From assembly GCA_009869945.1 (NCBI GenBank), contig WIXG01000003.1, positions 186,001 through 250,000 on the forward strand: a stretch of 64,000 nt of DNA, read 5' to 3'. How positions within the stretch are numbered: the stretch's first letter is position 1; the number at the start of each line of letters is the position of its first letter. Source of the stretch: Mesaphorura yosii. Its lineage: Eukaryota; Arthropoda; Collembola; Poduromorpha; Tullbergiidae. Below the pieces are notes generated by a model, which worked only from the letters and a program-made list of their open reading frames with translations, was not told the origin of the DNA and did no database searches. The translations under genes were made by a program, and so were the position numbers. Shown piece by piece: positions 38,962 through 53,900 of the stretch.

Positions 38962-41900
38962 ATGCCAATGACAAGCCACGGTCACGGCGCACATTCCCAT
39001 ACGTCGGGACTCGAGGCCAAGAAGGGCATGGTGGCAGCGGCAGGCGTAGTCGGATTGTCAGCCGACAAGCACGGAGTGGACAAGCATCAGCAAAACCAGA
39101 AACTGACGCCAACCACGCCGACAGTGGTCGTTCCACCAAACCCACTGTACGCAGACGGGGAAAGATGCAAGGCACGCGTTCCGGCAAAAGTGCCACTCAC
39201 CGAGATTAATCAGTTCCTCATCTGTCAACTGTGTTTTGGGTACTTGGTCGATGCAACGGCGATCATCGAGTGTCAGCACGCATGTAAGCATTTTCTTCAA
39301 GTTAATACCACTAAGAGTCAAGTGGTCTCAGGTCTGGTCCGACTGTTGAGAAGGGCCGATTTCAAAGATTGCTACCAGATAACCGTCCTATCAACCATAA
39401 TCTAATATCTCACCTGTCTCTTTACCGATAGTTTGCAAATCGTGTATCTTGAAGTACCTCGAGAACAAGAACAACAGTTATTGCCCAATTTGTGAAGTGC
39501 AACTCAACGAAGCTAAACCCCATTCAAGTTTAAGGTAAAGTAAACATTTATGCAATAATGAAACTAAAGTTCTTTGGTTCTGGGTTTGGAGCGAGCTAAA
39601 GCGTTAACTAAAAAGCACTCGTCTTTCCCCAGATCTGACGAAATATTGCAGAAGCTAGTCTACAAATTGGTCCCGGGACTCTTTGTCACCGAAGTCCGTC
39701 GTCGGCGAGACTTTCTGAACAAATCCTCCGCTAGCGCCGAGAATAATGGCTTGGATTCAGCCGCTGTGACCGAAAATGCTAATGGAGAGTCGACCAAGCC
39801 CATATCCACTCCGAAGAATGGAGCGGGCACTGTCTCCGTTGAGGACATCATCGCTTCGATGGACATGAAGGAAGATGGCGAAGATTTGGTCTTTCTTTCG
39901 CCCGAGGATTCAGTCAGCTTATCTCTCGAGTACTTCAAAAGGTAAGAATTGTGAATTGACCTGGTTCGTGGGGCCGGCATAGCCGGAGCATAGCACCCAG
40001 CGGAGCTTTAGCTATCCCGGAGATTGTTTGGTCGTTGACAAATCAGTAAACTCCCATAGAATTCATACACATTATTGAACGAAGTCAACGATTAAAGTCA
40101 CTTTGGAAGCATCTTTTGGCACGATGGAAGCGCTTCCCGGACTTTCGACATGTTTCGTAATATACTCATCGAGATCTTTCGATTGGCGTACAGTTTATCC
40201 CTCGCTTGTTCGCTTGGGGCTGCTATAATAGGAATGTTCCGAAGAATCTGCACACAAGTACGCCAAACTCCTTAAGACTAGAATAGTCGAAGCGTTTCTT
40301 TCGCTCGCAGTCTCGCATGTTTTGTCCCAATACAAGTACGAATAATTAAGTGACATTTTTTCATGTTTTTTCTGCCACTGCACTACCACTTCGCCTTGTT
40401 TCAGCAGCTATTGATTTTTTATAAGTGCGTGAAAGGCGAAAGCAAAAGAAAAAAGCCCCCCACTTGAGATTAAAGTGAATTGAATGAGTTGAGTGTGAGT
40501 TTTTGTTTGAAAGAGCCCCAAAAGGCATTTTATTCAATGCGAGTAACACGCAGTCAGCAGCAGCGAGCCAAGCCGGTGCGGTGTGCAGTGTTCTGTTCAG
40601 GACTCATCAATTTGATGGACTCAGGCAAGCAGTCGAGTTTTTGAGTAGCAGCACCACCAGCAGCAATGGCAAAGAATCTTTATTCATTATTTTAAACACC
40701 GTAATAAAAATTACCATAGTCGATCCATTGTAATAATCACTGCTGTCTGGCGCTGAACTGCTGAAACTGAAGCTGCTCGTACACCAGAAGCAACAATTGA
40801 AATCCTTGTCTAAACATTAAGCCTCGGGATTCTTCCAACGCTTGCGCCGGGTCTGTGCAAAATTCAAGCTCAAGTTCTCGTTTATGAAACAATACAGCCC
40901 AGTAATTGCAAATTAGAGTGCGTAGTCCATGTGAGAGCTTGCTTTTAAGCGCTGAGCAGAGCAGCATTTTTCTGTAAATTGCAGTGTACATTTCAATTAA
41001 GCATGGAAATCAGGAATCAGAATCAGGCACTCTGTGTACGCGTTCGCGTTTTACGTTCTACGATGATGATACTGTTTAACAGGATGTCGAACAATAATAA
41101 TCATTCATGATAATACGATGAGGAATTATAAGGCATGGCATTAATAAACTCTTTCCCTTTCATTCGTTTCTTGGCCTAGGCTGCTATTATGTATCCGCAT
41201 TAATTTCATTTCAAGTCACAATAGTCCATCGCAGCCACAACCACAACAAAACTGAAAAGTTATGACGATGCATTTTCAGCTTCTTTAATTCTTAATTCCA
41301 ATCCCATGTGATTGGCTTGGAGTTGGCTGACATGCTCGCCTCAGGTTGCTTACAACTTCATTGCAATTGCAACTGCACCACATACCACATTGCCATAATG
41401 AGAACAAAGCATAGATACTAATTCGGGCAAACAATGCAAGTAAGGTGGTGATTATATGTGAACAACAGGAAGAATGGCAGACTCATCATCATCGGCAGGC
41501 ATAGAATTTAGAAATTAAACCAACACAAGCAGCAACGCAGAAACACAGTCAAATGGCACGGCACGGCAAAGCACGGCACAGTAGAAAAGAAAGTTTACAC
41601 AACAATAAAGGCCGAGACGGACGATTTATGGGCTAATAAAAATATAATTGTCATTGTTATCGCTAATTAAGCCTTTTCTTGTCAATTGTCTTTCCGAATG
41701 TAGCACGAGTACGAGCACAAACACCGGCGTGAAGAATGAAGGGGACTCAGCGGCCGCGACTAAAGCACAGGTGAACGTCAATGCCAAGACCGGCACGGAG
41801 AAGCAAAGTCAGAAGCAATCGGGCAAGGACTCCACGGACAATGCAGAGAACAAGATGAAGAATGACACAAACACGAATGCCGTTGCGAATGCAATCGCGA

Positions 41901-44900
41901 ACGCGAACGCCAAAAACACCTGCAGTGACAATAAGGTACGTGCCACTTTCTGCCTGCCCTGTTTAGTTATTAAGACAAAAAGTCTCGCATTCGCATTCGT
42001 ACTCGCATTCTCATCCTTTTTATGGATTAATAAATTATAATAAGAGATCAGCACGCCACGCCGCTACGCCACAGCCACAAGAATTCTAATTCGACATGAA
42101 GCCGCTGTGGAACGGCTTTAGCTGTGTGATTAATTCGTGTAATGAAATACAGGCACATTTATTCTGCCATTCTGCATTCTGCAAGCACAAGCCAAATCAA
42201 GACAAGACAAGACGCTGAAACAGTGTGAGATCAAGCATGACTTTGTACAACAACGACTTGTGACGTGAAGTGAAGACTTGCCTTCCTCCGATAGCACGAT
42301 TGCAGTGTAAAGTGTAAGAAATTTGTCATGAAGGCTTGCCGTATGTAAATCAGTTGTTGTTAAGCACGGCACAAAGTAGGCATTTAAAGGAATGTTCATG
42401 GTGGTGATGATGATGATACTTTTTTCATTCTACATTCTACATTGTCTCACAGCTTCGGCTTCGAAGTGTGAATTTCGGCCCGGCCTGGCCTGGCTTCGTC
42501 GCGCATCGCGCTTTTAAAGTTTTTGGACTTTAAATTCGAGAGAGAGTTGGCGGCTAGGACCCGGTCGCAGGCACAGGCACAGGAATTTGAGCTTTAGCAA
42601 AGGAATACTATCCTATGTCGGCCGTGGTTGTAAAAGTGGCGTAAAGTAAAGCGTTCGCCCGTTTTTTGTAGGCTCGCCTGCACGCTGAACAGCTAACAAT
42701 AACAATGTAGCAGCGCAGCAAAGGCGTCACAATTAATATTAATAATGTGCGGTGATTTTTCTTTTGAAGATTTACAAAGGGGTATTAAAATAATATCCCA
42801 GGATAAAGCGAAGTAAAGATGCTCAGTGTAGGAAACGAGCGGCTGAGTGCTGAACAATTAAACTCTTGACTGTCAGGATCGTTTTATGTACTCGGGCTCA
42901 TCTTTCTCATGCATGCGATCATACGCAAGATAAGACTACGACACAGCTTTGCGTATGAATTACGAATACTTGACCATATGAGATTAAGACGTGTGGGAAA
43001 AGTCATCGGCCAAAAGCCTATCTCTGCTCTGCCTGCTCAAATTGTGAGGAAATGCTGCCCGACGCAAAAAGTCGAAATCGAAATGCTCGCCAATGCAAGG
43101 CAGTCAGTTGAGTTTGCAAAAGTGGCTGGTTCATGCCGCCATAAATCACCATTAAACATAAACAAACCTCAAATGAAGCATTAACAATCGAGTCAGGAGA
43201 GCTGAGCGTTCGCGATTATGATAATCACGATATGTCGTTTTATGAACTCACAAAACCGGATGGATATGTGAGAATTATACGTGCCATGCGGTGCAGAGCA
43301 ATTTACAATAACAATGCAGTAATGCAATAGAGCACCAGTAAAATGAAACAAGAGCTTTATGGCTGTCGTTGTGGCTTTGTGCAGGAGATCATGCAAATGT
43401 AGCAGCTACTTGTAATAGTAGTGACGGATTAAAGAGCAAGCCTTCAGAAGAACGAATTCAACGAATTCTGCGTACGTAAGTACAATGTTGCAAGAAGCAG
43501 AGGTTAAAAGCATCATTTTGACTGATTTTATAAAGTTTTACAAAACCACAACAAATCTTTGCTGCTCTGGCTCAGGCGAGTCTCAAACTCCCAGTACAAC
43601 AGCAAAGAGAACAAGGCAGTAAAGAACGGATTACAAGATTTGCGAACTTGAGACGCTACGCTGCTTCAGTACTTCGTGTCGTCTTGTCTCGTCGTGTCTT
43701 TTGCTATTACTTTACTTCATTTCGTTCTTTGCTCGAAGGAAATCTCATTTCATCTTTTTATGCAATTGCGTGCAACAACGTCAGCCAGCGTCATTTCTTT
43801 CGTGTAACGATCATTAAAAGAGATTCCGGCTTGTAATGACTCCTTGTGGATGTGGATGACGTCCTGCGGAATTTTATATCATTTTCTAGCCTGCCTTCGC
43901 TCCGCACTGAGGAGAGATTACTCGTAACAACTTGAATCGATGACTCTAAACTCGTATCATTTAAAGGACGAGTCCGAGTCAGGCTGTCTGGCATTCATAA
44001 ATTTACTGCTTTCTGACTCTGACATGATTGAGAGGGTTAAGACGAGACGTAGATTGTGGAATGGTGATGGTGCAGTAATTACGTGTCGTGATAGGAGGGC
44101 AAGGTGTTGGTGAATCGGAACCACAGCGCTGCAGTCGCACGATGAATGTGCAGAACTGCTCGTAATACTTAATGATAATGAGCTTGTATTATTTGTTGTC
44201 ATGTTTTGAGTCAAATTCACAAGAGAGATTCTAGACCGAGATTTTCGCATTCTCGTACGCGTAGCATCTTCACAAGAAACACGAAGGCAGAGTGCAGTGA
44301 ATGAAATTTTATGGATGCTATACGCTGGTTCTTTGGTCTGCAGCCCGAGAGCCGAGCCAGCCATAATAATACATTTTAAATTATCATTACCATCATCAAC
44401 ATGAACATCAACTCTTTTCAATTTTTATTATTATTCGCACAACATTGTTGCTGAGAGACGAGAGAGAGATGATGCGATGTGAAAAAGAGACAAGACAAGC
44501 ACAGGCCACAACGATGAGCTTTGCTGAGCGAAGCAGTTACATGACTCTTGCATTGCAGACACACGAATAGAAGACAGAAGATGCGAATGCGAATAGCGAG
44601 TGTTTATGCCCTTTAAATGCGCCAGCGCCAAACCTGTATAGCTGTATACATTTTGTATTGTATTTAATCTTACTCTGTACGTATTTGATATAGGCCAACG
44701 ACCGAAGATACCTTCAATGTCCTGCGGCTGTCTCGGTTGGTTTACTCAAAAAATTCATTCGGATGAAGTATGGACTCTCGGATGACTACAGGGTAAGAAC
44801 GATACGATTACGGCTACATTCTCGCTTAATGAAATACTTTCGCTTGTCATTTCCCAAATTTTAAAATCCGCGTCCGCGTTCACACCGCAAGAACACAAAA

Positions 44901-47900
44901 ATAAGAGCGAGCACGAACTTAAACACGACGTGAACGTAAGCATAAATATTTCGCCTCCTCACCATGAGTTCTTGGAGAAATTTGTTCATTAAAAATTCGG
45001 CGTTCGTATTTGGGAACTTGTCCTCCTCCTTTGCGTCGGAAATTGTTGGAATTTTTCCACATTTCTCTCCATTTAGCTACGCTCAATAATTCTTCTACTC
45101 TTTAAGCTTAAGTAGCGAGCAGCCCTTCTGCTTGCGCTGGGTCGTTGCTGCTGCAATATTTGTAGTTTGAATTATTAAATTGGAGGAAAAGGGGAGCAAG
45201 AAAGTAAAAGCAGCAAAAGCATGTAATATTCGGTTCGGTGTTTTGTAATATCTGCTTGCTTGCCTCGTCGAACGTGGCCTGTAGCCCGTGCCTGCCTGCC
45301 TGCCTGTTGTGTGATGTAACCTATAATATAATTTACGGCAGTGCAGTGAGTCTTGAGCCTTGTAATGTTGATACTGAAGAGTGAAGTGGAGTGGTGGTGC
45401 TGAAATGTTTTTGATTACGAGACGGGCAAAAAAAATTTATAAGGACGCACTGCCACTATACTTCGACTGCATTTCTGCGATGTGTTGGAATATTTTAGGA
45501 AGGGTGAGGGAATGAATCGGGCCGGACCTGGGTTCGTTTCCCGGTATTCTTGAAGAGCATGAAAACGCGCAGTAGGCAGAGCTGGGCAGAACTTTTACAC
45601 AGCCTGAGCTTTTAGTCTGCCAATTTTAGTTGTATTTTGGGCACCTGAGAAGAAATTCAGTTTTGTGATGACAAGTCGTTGTATGTACTAGACCGCTCAA
45701 AAATTGGATTTGCATGCCCAATTCTTACCTGTTGGCGCTCCAGTAAAATTTGCACCTCTGCTCGAGACGCCCGTCAGAAGAGGGGGGACTCCCGGGTTAA
45801 GATTATTCACGCCGAATTCTGTCTGTTAAAAGCAGAATAGAATAGACGCAGCGCAGGCAGGAACTTTTCTCATTGAAGAGCTGCCTGTTGAGTACTGAGC
45901 TGAGGCCGAGGGAAAGAAACCGAGTTGCCTTGCCTGTTGAAGAAGCCTGCAATGCGCTGCCACCGCACCGAAAGGCGAACGCGAAGTTTGAGAGACGAAA
46001 GTCAGAAGGGTCGGCAGGAAATTTTCGGTTCGGTGTTTTCCTTTTCTTGTGTTTATTGTAGCCGTACTAATGCGCATCGCATCGAGTTCACTCAAGCCAT
46101 AAAAAGCAAAAGATATTTCTGGGGAGATTGTGCCGTGCGGTGCCGTCAAATCTTTCCCTGCACGCAAGGCAGGCAGGAGCGCCGCAGCGCACGAGCCAAA
46201 ACAAGTCAGGCCAGGCCAAGATGTGGAATGCAAAGGCAGCGACAGCGACAAAAAGGTTCCGACGCTGAACCCAAAACTGTAACAGGCCCGCTTGGCTTGG
46301 AACTGGAACGATAATTCCGATGTATTTATAGCTTTTATTACCATTTATTATTACTTTGTGGTAATGCCAGGCGCTGGATACCAGCACGGCAGTGAAGAGG
46401 CTAGACTCTGTCCACGAACGAGAGAGAGTTTACAAATGGTTTCTTTGATTGCTTGCTGTCGGTGCGACGGCTACGACGCTGAGGTGGACAACATTCGTAT
46501 TAAAAATATATTTAATATCCAAAAAATATTCAAATACTAAATGGCTTTATACTCTTAAAATTCACTAATACTAAAATTGATTGAAAGAGACTTTTTGCAT
46601 TAGAAGCGTGATAGAGATTAGCGCTTCCAAATTATAATTTCCTTATCAGTTCTCCAAATAATGACGCGGACCGAGTGTGAAAGAGGATACGCCCTCACCA
46701 CAATCGTAATCTAACAGAAACACGATACCGATACGATATATCAGCACTTAAAGCAATAAGCAAGTAAAACCCGAGCCTGGATGGCTGCTGCCTGTCCTGT
46801 CAGCCCTCAACTCTCAGCTCTGTGGCTATATCTAATTTATGGCATGTGCATTATCACTCCATCAATCAAGAGCTTGCTGGTACGATGGTGGTTTGATTTT
46901 GTGGAAAGCACAGAACAGCGCACAAAAAATTGCCCAGTATTCGGAATGCATTACACGTTGTTTGCCAAGAACTTGAACCCACGCCGCAGTCGTAGTCGCG
47001 GGCATTAGCTCTCTCTATTGTTGTACATTTATTGAACTTTCGCCTGCATTACGCACGACGCACGGGACAATGCCCGTGTACCACCGTGTTGAATTAGATA
47101 CTCATGATTACGAGCACGGGCACGGGCATGGGCATGGTGAGTGGTGAATCTAAAACTAATGCAATAATGCTTTAGGTCTTTGCCTCCTCGCGTACGTGTA
47201 CGCTGCTTTTTAGACTGCACTCCGATTTTCCCTTCTCGTGAATTTTTCATTAAGGCACTACGACTCAAGAGTGCTTCCGTATAGTTCCAAGTCCAGACCC
47301 AGCAAGTCTCGTCTAGATTAGAGTGGATTTGATTTTAGAAGGGGGAAAGGCAAGGCGCGGCGCAAGCACAACGCGCGGCCACGGCCACAGGCACGATCCG
47401 CATCGACGTTCGAATCGGCGACTTTTTACGAGCACTGTAAAGAATTCACAATATTCTTCCCTTTTTTATGGTTCACGGACTCTGCACTGCACTGGAGTCT
47501 CCACGCTGCTGCTCCAATCATAAATGCTTTAATCAAATGACATGCCTAATCTGCTGAAACGTATGCCAGTACTTGTGCTTAATTGTAAATTGGTTGTTCA
47601 CGTCCTGCGTCGCGTCTCGTCAATGAATAGACCAAATTATGACTTAATTCAAAACTGCAACTGCTGCTTTGCAAATGCGGCCGTGATGCAAGGTAAAATG
47701 CAATGTAGTCGGCAGTCGTCGTTGGCAATTATCCAATGGCTCTGTACTCTTTCGGATTTTACGACTTTAACATAGATTCAATGAATTTCTGTTCTGTGCC
47801 ACGTCTGCCGTCTGTAAAGGCTGGCTTCTTCCTTTTGAGTTTAAGCTGGTGCGGCCAAATGTTACGACTCATGACTAGAATACACGAAACAGGAGAGCGA

Positions 47901-50900
47901 ATTTGGTGTACCATAGAAGAATTCTTAAAAGTGTGAACTGCGAACTGCAAACTACGCAAAAGGCAAAAGGTCTTCTAGACAAATAAGTCATTTATTCAAA
48001 TTATTTCCCACCGTTTTACTCGACTTTTTGCCGCCTTCGATTTAATGAATCGCTGGCACTATTCTTTCTCCAGCTCCCATTGCGGAGTTGATGTAAATGT
48101 GGAGCTGACGTGAATGAAAATTAAGCAAAAGTCAAGAAATTGCGTTCTACATTCTTTTCACACCCTTTTAACTGCAGCCCACGACGAAGACGATGCCGGG
48201 CTTCTCCGCAGCGAACCAAATTTTTAGGGAAAGACGCAAAAGGCGCGCAGAGCACAAAAATTGTGGACCAAAGTGCTGAAAACTTTTTACAATACAAAAC
48301 TTTGTTTATATTACTCGGAAACAAACCCGCATAAAAGATCAAATGCAGCAGCAAAACTACGACGGCAGGTCACCAAAATTTAACACGAATCATTTTTAGC
48401 GAAGTCCTTATACCCGTCACTCCTCACTCACCTGAAGTTGGTTTATCAGTACATTTGAGTCACAACTCAAAGAATTCAATGGAATTCGGACACAACAAAA
48501 ATTTTGAATTTATGTCTCTCAATTTCATCTCGAAAGAGTTCAAATATGCCATGAAATGCATAAAATCATCATTTTTCAAATGAATCCTGCTTGAAGCGAG
48601 TCCAGCAGGTCATTTTGAATCAGATTCCGTTTCAATGCAGAGGCTGCGCTGGCACAAACAACCAGCTCTTGACCCCAATTTAACCCAACAACCAACAACA
48701 TTCATCGCGCCAGAGTCAGAGCGGTGCAAGTTAAAATTAGGCATGACATTTGACAAATGATGATGATGATGACAATCTCTGCGATGCGATAAAATACTGA
48801 GCTATACTGCGTACTGCATGGTTTCATAATATTTACGTATTCATGGGCTCAAGCCACGATTATTATTTTGACATTGACTTCATGCTCTGCGCCGGCCGAG
48901 TCGAGTTGATCTCTGCTTTGCCTCGCCGAATCTTCTTTATGTAGATTAATTTAATTTTTCATCCAATTTCTCAACTAAAACAGAGCACTACCACCGAGCG
49001 TGGTCTGAATGTAAATCATTCGGCGCATTTTTCTCGTGTCAGATTTAAGTGCATATTACCAAGCGCCTTAAATCTTAATTTAGTTTGCATTGGAGTTTGT
49101 GCTCACGTTTGCGTTCACGTTCATGTTCATGCCGATATTTAATGAAAAAGTGAACCTGTAACTAACTGTTCCTCATTTCCCACACCCGACAATAATGTAC
49201 TGCGTAATGCGCTGCGCAATGAGCAGTGTATAATTTGTTGTTGTTTTGTGTCCCCAGGTTGACTTGCTGTATAATGGAGATCGTGACAGCAATTTGGAGA
49301 ATGACTTGACTCTCTTGGATCTCGCACTCATCTTCAAGTGGAAAAAGGTAAGCAACACCGGAACTGTTACGGTTCCATGAAATGGCGCGGCGCGGCAAGC
49401 GTGGAATCCTTAGTATCTTCTCTCATTGAGTCAATAACTTGTTTCCCCATTAAAACACAAAATTCCAGCATCTTAACATTAACTTCGGTTCGGCAGGAGC
49501 AGAGAATTTGGATTATGAAGCAAATCTGTATGAATTTTCTGCAGAATTGCGAAGGAAGTTTTAAAGCCATTGATATATTCAGATTTGAGGGAAATTACGT
49601 TTCATTACATTTTAGATAGCTTGACAATTTTGTCGGATAGTTCGTTTCAAGCTGCGCACCTTGAAACGGGTTGACTAAGCAGTTGCTTTGCTTTCCAAGT
49701 CCAATTTAATTTCTACGATTTTTTCCCGAAAAGTGGGAGGCCGAGGTCGGGTGCTACTGTTGCGTCGAAGCTTCCTATACTACAATCGTCCCTTTAGTGG
49801 TCTCGTTCTCAGTTCTCAGCTAGTTGTTGCTGAATGCATGCGTGCGTGAGTACAAAACTTACCGCGGCGGGTCCCCCACCCGCTTATCCAATGTTTTCTA
49901 TACGCACGCATTGTAGTCAAGTATACGAGTCGTATTGCGTATAACGTAGATTGTTGTTAAAAGGGATCGATAAAATATTTTCATCTCCCAAAAGTAACGC
50001 ATAAACGTACATTGCTTCACAGTACACGAACCTTCATCTTCATCTTACTTCCTCTTCTGCTGGCACTCCACTGCCTGCTCGCATATTGTTGCTGCTGCCC
50101 AAAACATTCCCCTCATTCACATCTCCGTCCATCCGCGTCGCTGCTTCGCGTTCTTCTTCCCACATCGACTCGCGTAGACGACGCGGCGTAGCAAACCAGT
50201 ATTTTAAAATACTGCAACGAGGATTCTTGTTCTTGTTATGTAATAAATAACAATGTACGGACACGACGGAGATATTTCATACATAATTCATGCACGCCAA
50301 TGTCTCAGTTTCAGGCATGCACAGATTCTCGCTCTGCCTGCCGCATTTCGCCTTGCAGCCGCAGTCGCAGCATTCGAACTTTTCCTCGTCCTGACTCTGA
50401 CATCTCTGCGCTGCGCTGTCGACTTGACTAGAATAAAGTTCAGTTTGTGACACGGCACGTAACCGACGTAGCAGCACAGCACGAATTTTATAATGAAAAT
50501 CTGTGCCGCAATGAAATGAAACCTTGTACAATGCCTGCTAATTAATATTTTGCTTGTTAACGCAGTATTTTATAAGATTATGCTGAGCAAAGTCGTTTGG
50601 TTGCCGTAATTCCGGTTGATAAACCTCAGCGTGGGTAATTTCGGTGCGGGTTCGGGAATGGCAAAGAACCGAGCCGAGATTTGGGAGTTCAGAGCTGAGT
50701 TGAGCTGAGTGAGAATATCATTTTATGGACAGTGCACCTGTGTTCCTGGCCTGGTCTTTCTATTTATTGCACTGCACCATGGCATGGCTCAACTAGTCCC
50801 AATCCCAGTCGTCTAACAAATAACTAGCTCTATTCTCCATTCTCTTTCTGCATCCACAATAGCAAATGGCAATAACATCTTTATCTTCCGAGGCTAACTA

Positions 50901-53900
50901 TCTTGTGCAAATATAAACAATGCAATACAATAATCCTATTTTTCTTACTCTAAGCTGCTTTGCAGGCGTCGCCTGCCGCGTTCTGGCGGACGCTGCATGC
51001 CTTCTCCGCGCCGGTGCTCACAATGTAATATATGTAATGTTCGGCTTATTGCTTACGCTCACGTACTTTCCAGGCACATAGTCGTAACGTTTCCTGGAAA
51101 ATCGATATCATGTACGAGCCACGCATTGTGACCTCACGAATGCATGGAAAAGACGCGGACGGTGATTTGAAAGTGAGCTCTTGATGGACAATTACGAGCG
51201 TGTCTCATTCATTAGCTTCTCGAGAAAAAATCTAGAATCTCCGTCTCGCCACTCGGTTTTCTAGCCTGAATCTAATTTTGTTGCGCCAATTATCACATTT
51301 CGCTGTAAAATATGAAGTAGTGTAAAGAATTTTCGGTGTTTTTACAGTAGCAAAAACGTAGTAGCGGCAAATTCTTCTGTTATGTAGAAAGAATTACGTT
51401 TTTACACTTCTTTTTATTAGATTTCGTCTCTTCTTTTCCTCCCATTCCCATTCTCAAGCCAATTCTCAAGTTCTATCATTACATTAGTACTTTTACATTG
51501 CGTTCGCTACTTGCCATTTGCAACACGCATCAACGTCAGCACCAGCATCAGCATCTTCTGCTTGTTTTCCTGCCCTGAAACATTGTTTGCCATGAGATGA
51601 GACAAGACGAGCGCGGCACGAACCGCTGTTACACGTCCGTCTGACACTTAATGAATGTTGTTCCACTTAAATTCTCTCACCTCCGCATTACTTTTATGCA
51701 TCACGATAGGAGCGTAATTTTATTGCTTTGCTGCTTGAAAGCGTAAATGCAATTTCCTGGTGTGATAGATGCAACAAACAATGATGTAATAACAAGAATA
51801 ACGAGAATCAAACCGAGTTGAGTATTAAAAGAATACGCAGATTCCAAGCAGGACGCAGGTACGAGAATTTGCGGCACGCCACGGCATGGCACGAGAATCT
51901 CCAATTTATTCGCGAATTGCGATTTACGAGTACAGTTACAGTTAGAGTTCATTTATATTTAGCATCGCATTTAACCTGGTTGAATTCTTTCTTCTCTCGG
52001 CACCACGAACCTTGCTGTACAATTATTATTGCTATCATTAATGCACTGTGTTATTGCCATTGCTGTGGCCTGTGAGTTTATTATGCTAATGAGGGCTTTA
52101 CATATTTTTACCTTGTTTGGCGTGGTTTGGATATTTGAAAATACAAATAACAGTATCACGGATACGGGAACGAGTACGAGAATGAAGATTCTCTCGCCTC
52201 GTATTCTTGCGCCTTGCTTGCATACGTCTTGAGTCTCCTCGTCTCTGCAACCCACTTTTCCCCCCAGCTCAGCTTTCTGTTCGCTACGGCTGTATTTACT
52301 TTGTACTTTTACGATTGTACGTTTGAAGCCAAGCTAACCCGTGATCATGAAGGAATCTTTCTACTCTACTTTGCTTTATTTTTTACATTTTACCGGATCT
52401 TGGACCTCCGATATGAATGCGAATGAGTCGAGACTTAATTCAGATATTCAGAGTCTTCATTTTGAGTTCACCAATTGAATTGGATGCAGATGCAAATGCG
52501 TTAATGTTAAATCGAAGACGGCACCAATATTGATTCATACAAATGGGTATAGGCATGAGAATTGAGAAATGAAGCCAGTCGAAGCTGAAGCGTAGGTCGG
52601 CTGTCGACCTCCTGTCGCGTCTTGAACTCGATTTGACGATTCGAGCATAATGAGCGTCGTAATGACCATAGCGTTTATTAATCAAGCTGTGAAAAGTTTA
52701 CATGAATCTCTTCTTAATTTGCAGGCCACCCCGATGTGTTTCCACTACCGCATTTACGACCGACCATTCAAACCCACAAACACTCGCCCGGGATCCAAGC
52801 GCCCCTTCTCGTCGCTGATGGACCAGGAGCCACCGAATGACGACGACGACGCAGCGAGCACAGGACCGCCGAACAAGTCTCCGGCGCACGGAAAGCTGAC
52901 CCGTTTCGCCGCGTCGTCGTCGGCTTCAGACGGGAGGCACGGCACGGAGAGCGGAACCGGTAAAACTCAACCAAAAAACAGGTCTGCGAGCATCGGCACC
53001 GCCGCCGGCGAGCAGACCGAGACCAAAGCCGGTGTCTCAGCTGCAGCCGCGTCAGGCGACAGACCAAAGGAAGATAGCATGAAATTCAGAGCATTGAGCG
53101 CGACCGGAAGAGCAGGGTTAATTAATCTTGAGGATGCCATCGAGGAATCCAAGGTGAAGCCTAAGCTTTCAGCGGACGCTAAGCCATTCATCGTAGGCGG
53201 GGTTCCGTGCGGTCAGAAACTGTCTGTTGTGCTGCCAAAAGTCCCACCATTAATTGTCACGTCCCCACCCCGCTCCGATCCGAGCTCGCCACTCAAAATC
53301 TCATTTGGCCATGTCTCCACGTCGCCTTCGTCCAAGTCCTCGTCTGGATCGCCCGAAGGGAAGACACATCACCATCACCATCGTGGGGACGGTCATCATC
53401 ACCACCATCACAAGCACCATCGTCATCACAAAGAAAAACATCGCAAGCACAGCAAAAATAAGAGCAAGGACAGAGATAAGGAGAAAGGCAGCAGCAGTTC
53501 GTCGTCCGATAAGGCCAAACACAAGGAGAAGAAAAAGGAAGAGAAAGCAAAGGCGCAGCAGGCTGCCGCAGCGAGTGCAACAGCAAATGCGACCGCGACT
53601 GCTGGAACTTCGCAAACCGACACCAAAGAGAAAGAAACTCGGTACAAATACAACGCGCATCCAAATCCAAGTCAAAGCCAGACGATTAGCGTGAAATCTG
53701 GGAAATATCCACCATCGCTTCTGACTCCGGCGTCCGGGTCCGGGCAGAGCGTCGGCGTCAATGCAGGAGCGGCAACAAACATGGCGGCGAATGCGAACCT
53801 CAAACAAAATACTGCGGCCGGCATTGGAAAGGTGGAGAGCATCGTCAACAAGAAGATTGCCGGTCAAAATACGAACGCAGTCACTGCGGGCCCGGGTGCG

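Noticed and set aside
43957..44421. 154-codon minus-strand frame in a Psc intron
   Set aside because: It lacks an ATG at its given start and is Ser/Thr-rich low-complexity sequence with no family features.
45528..45544. CTGGGTTCGTTTCCCGG, a perfect T-arm-like hairpin
   Set aside because: No D arm, anticodon arm or acceptor stem can be drawn upstream, so it is not a tRNA.
45826..46344. 172-codon antisense ORF in a Psc intron
   Set aside because: Starts with ATG but has no domain; the opposite strand is open for 129 codons over the same stretch, so low stop density of GC-richer sequence explains it.
51310..51415. Imperfect inverted repeat around GAAG..TGTAAA, possible MITE
   Set aside because: Only about ten paired bases with a gap and no target duplication; not distinguishable from chance.
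52650..52724. Extension of the last Psc exon 25 codons upstream with its own ATG, as an alternative start
   Set aside because: The RAWUL domain continues across the junction from the previous exon, and a good TTGCAG acceptor marks the exon edge at 52725.
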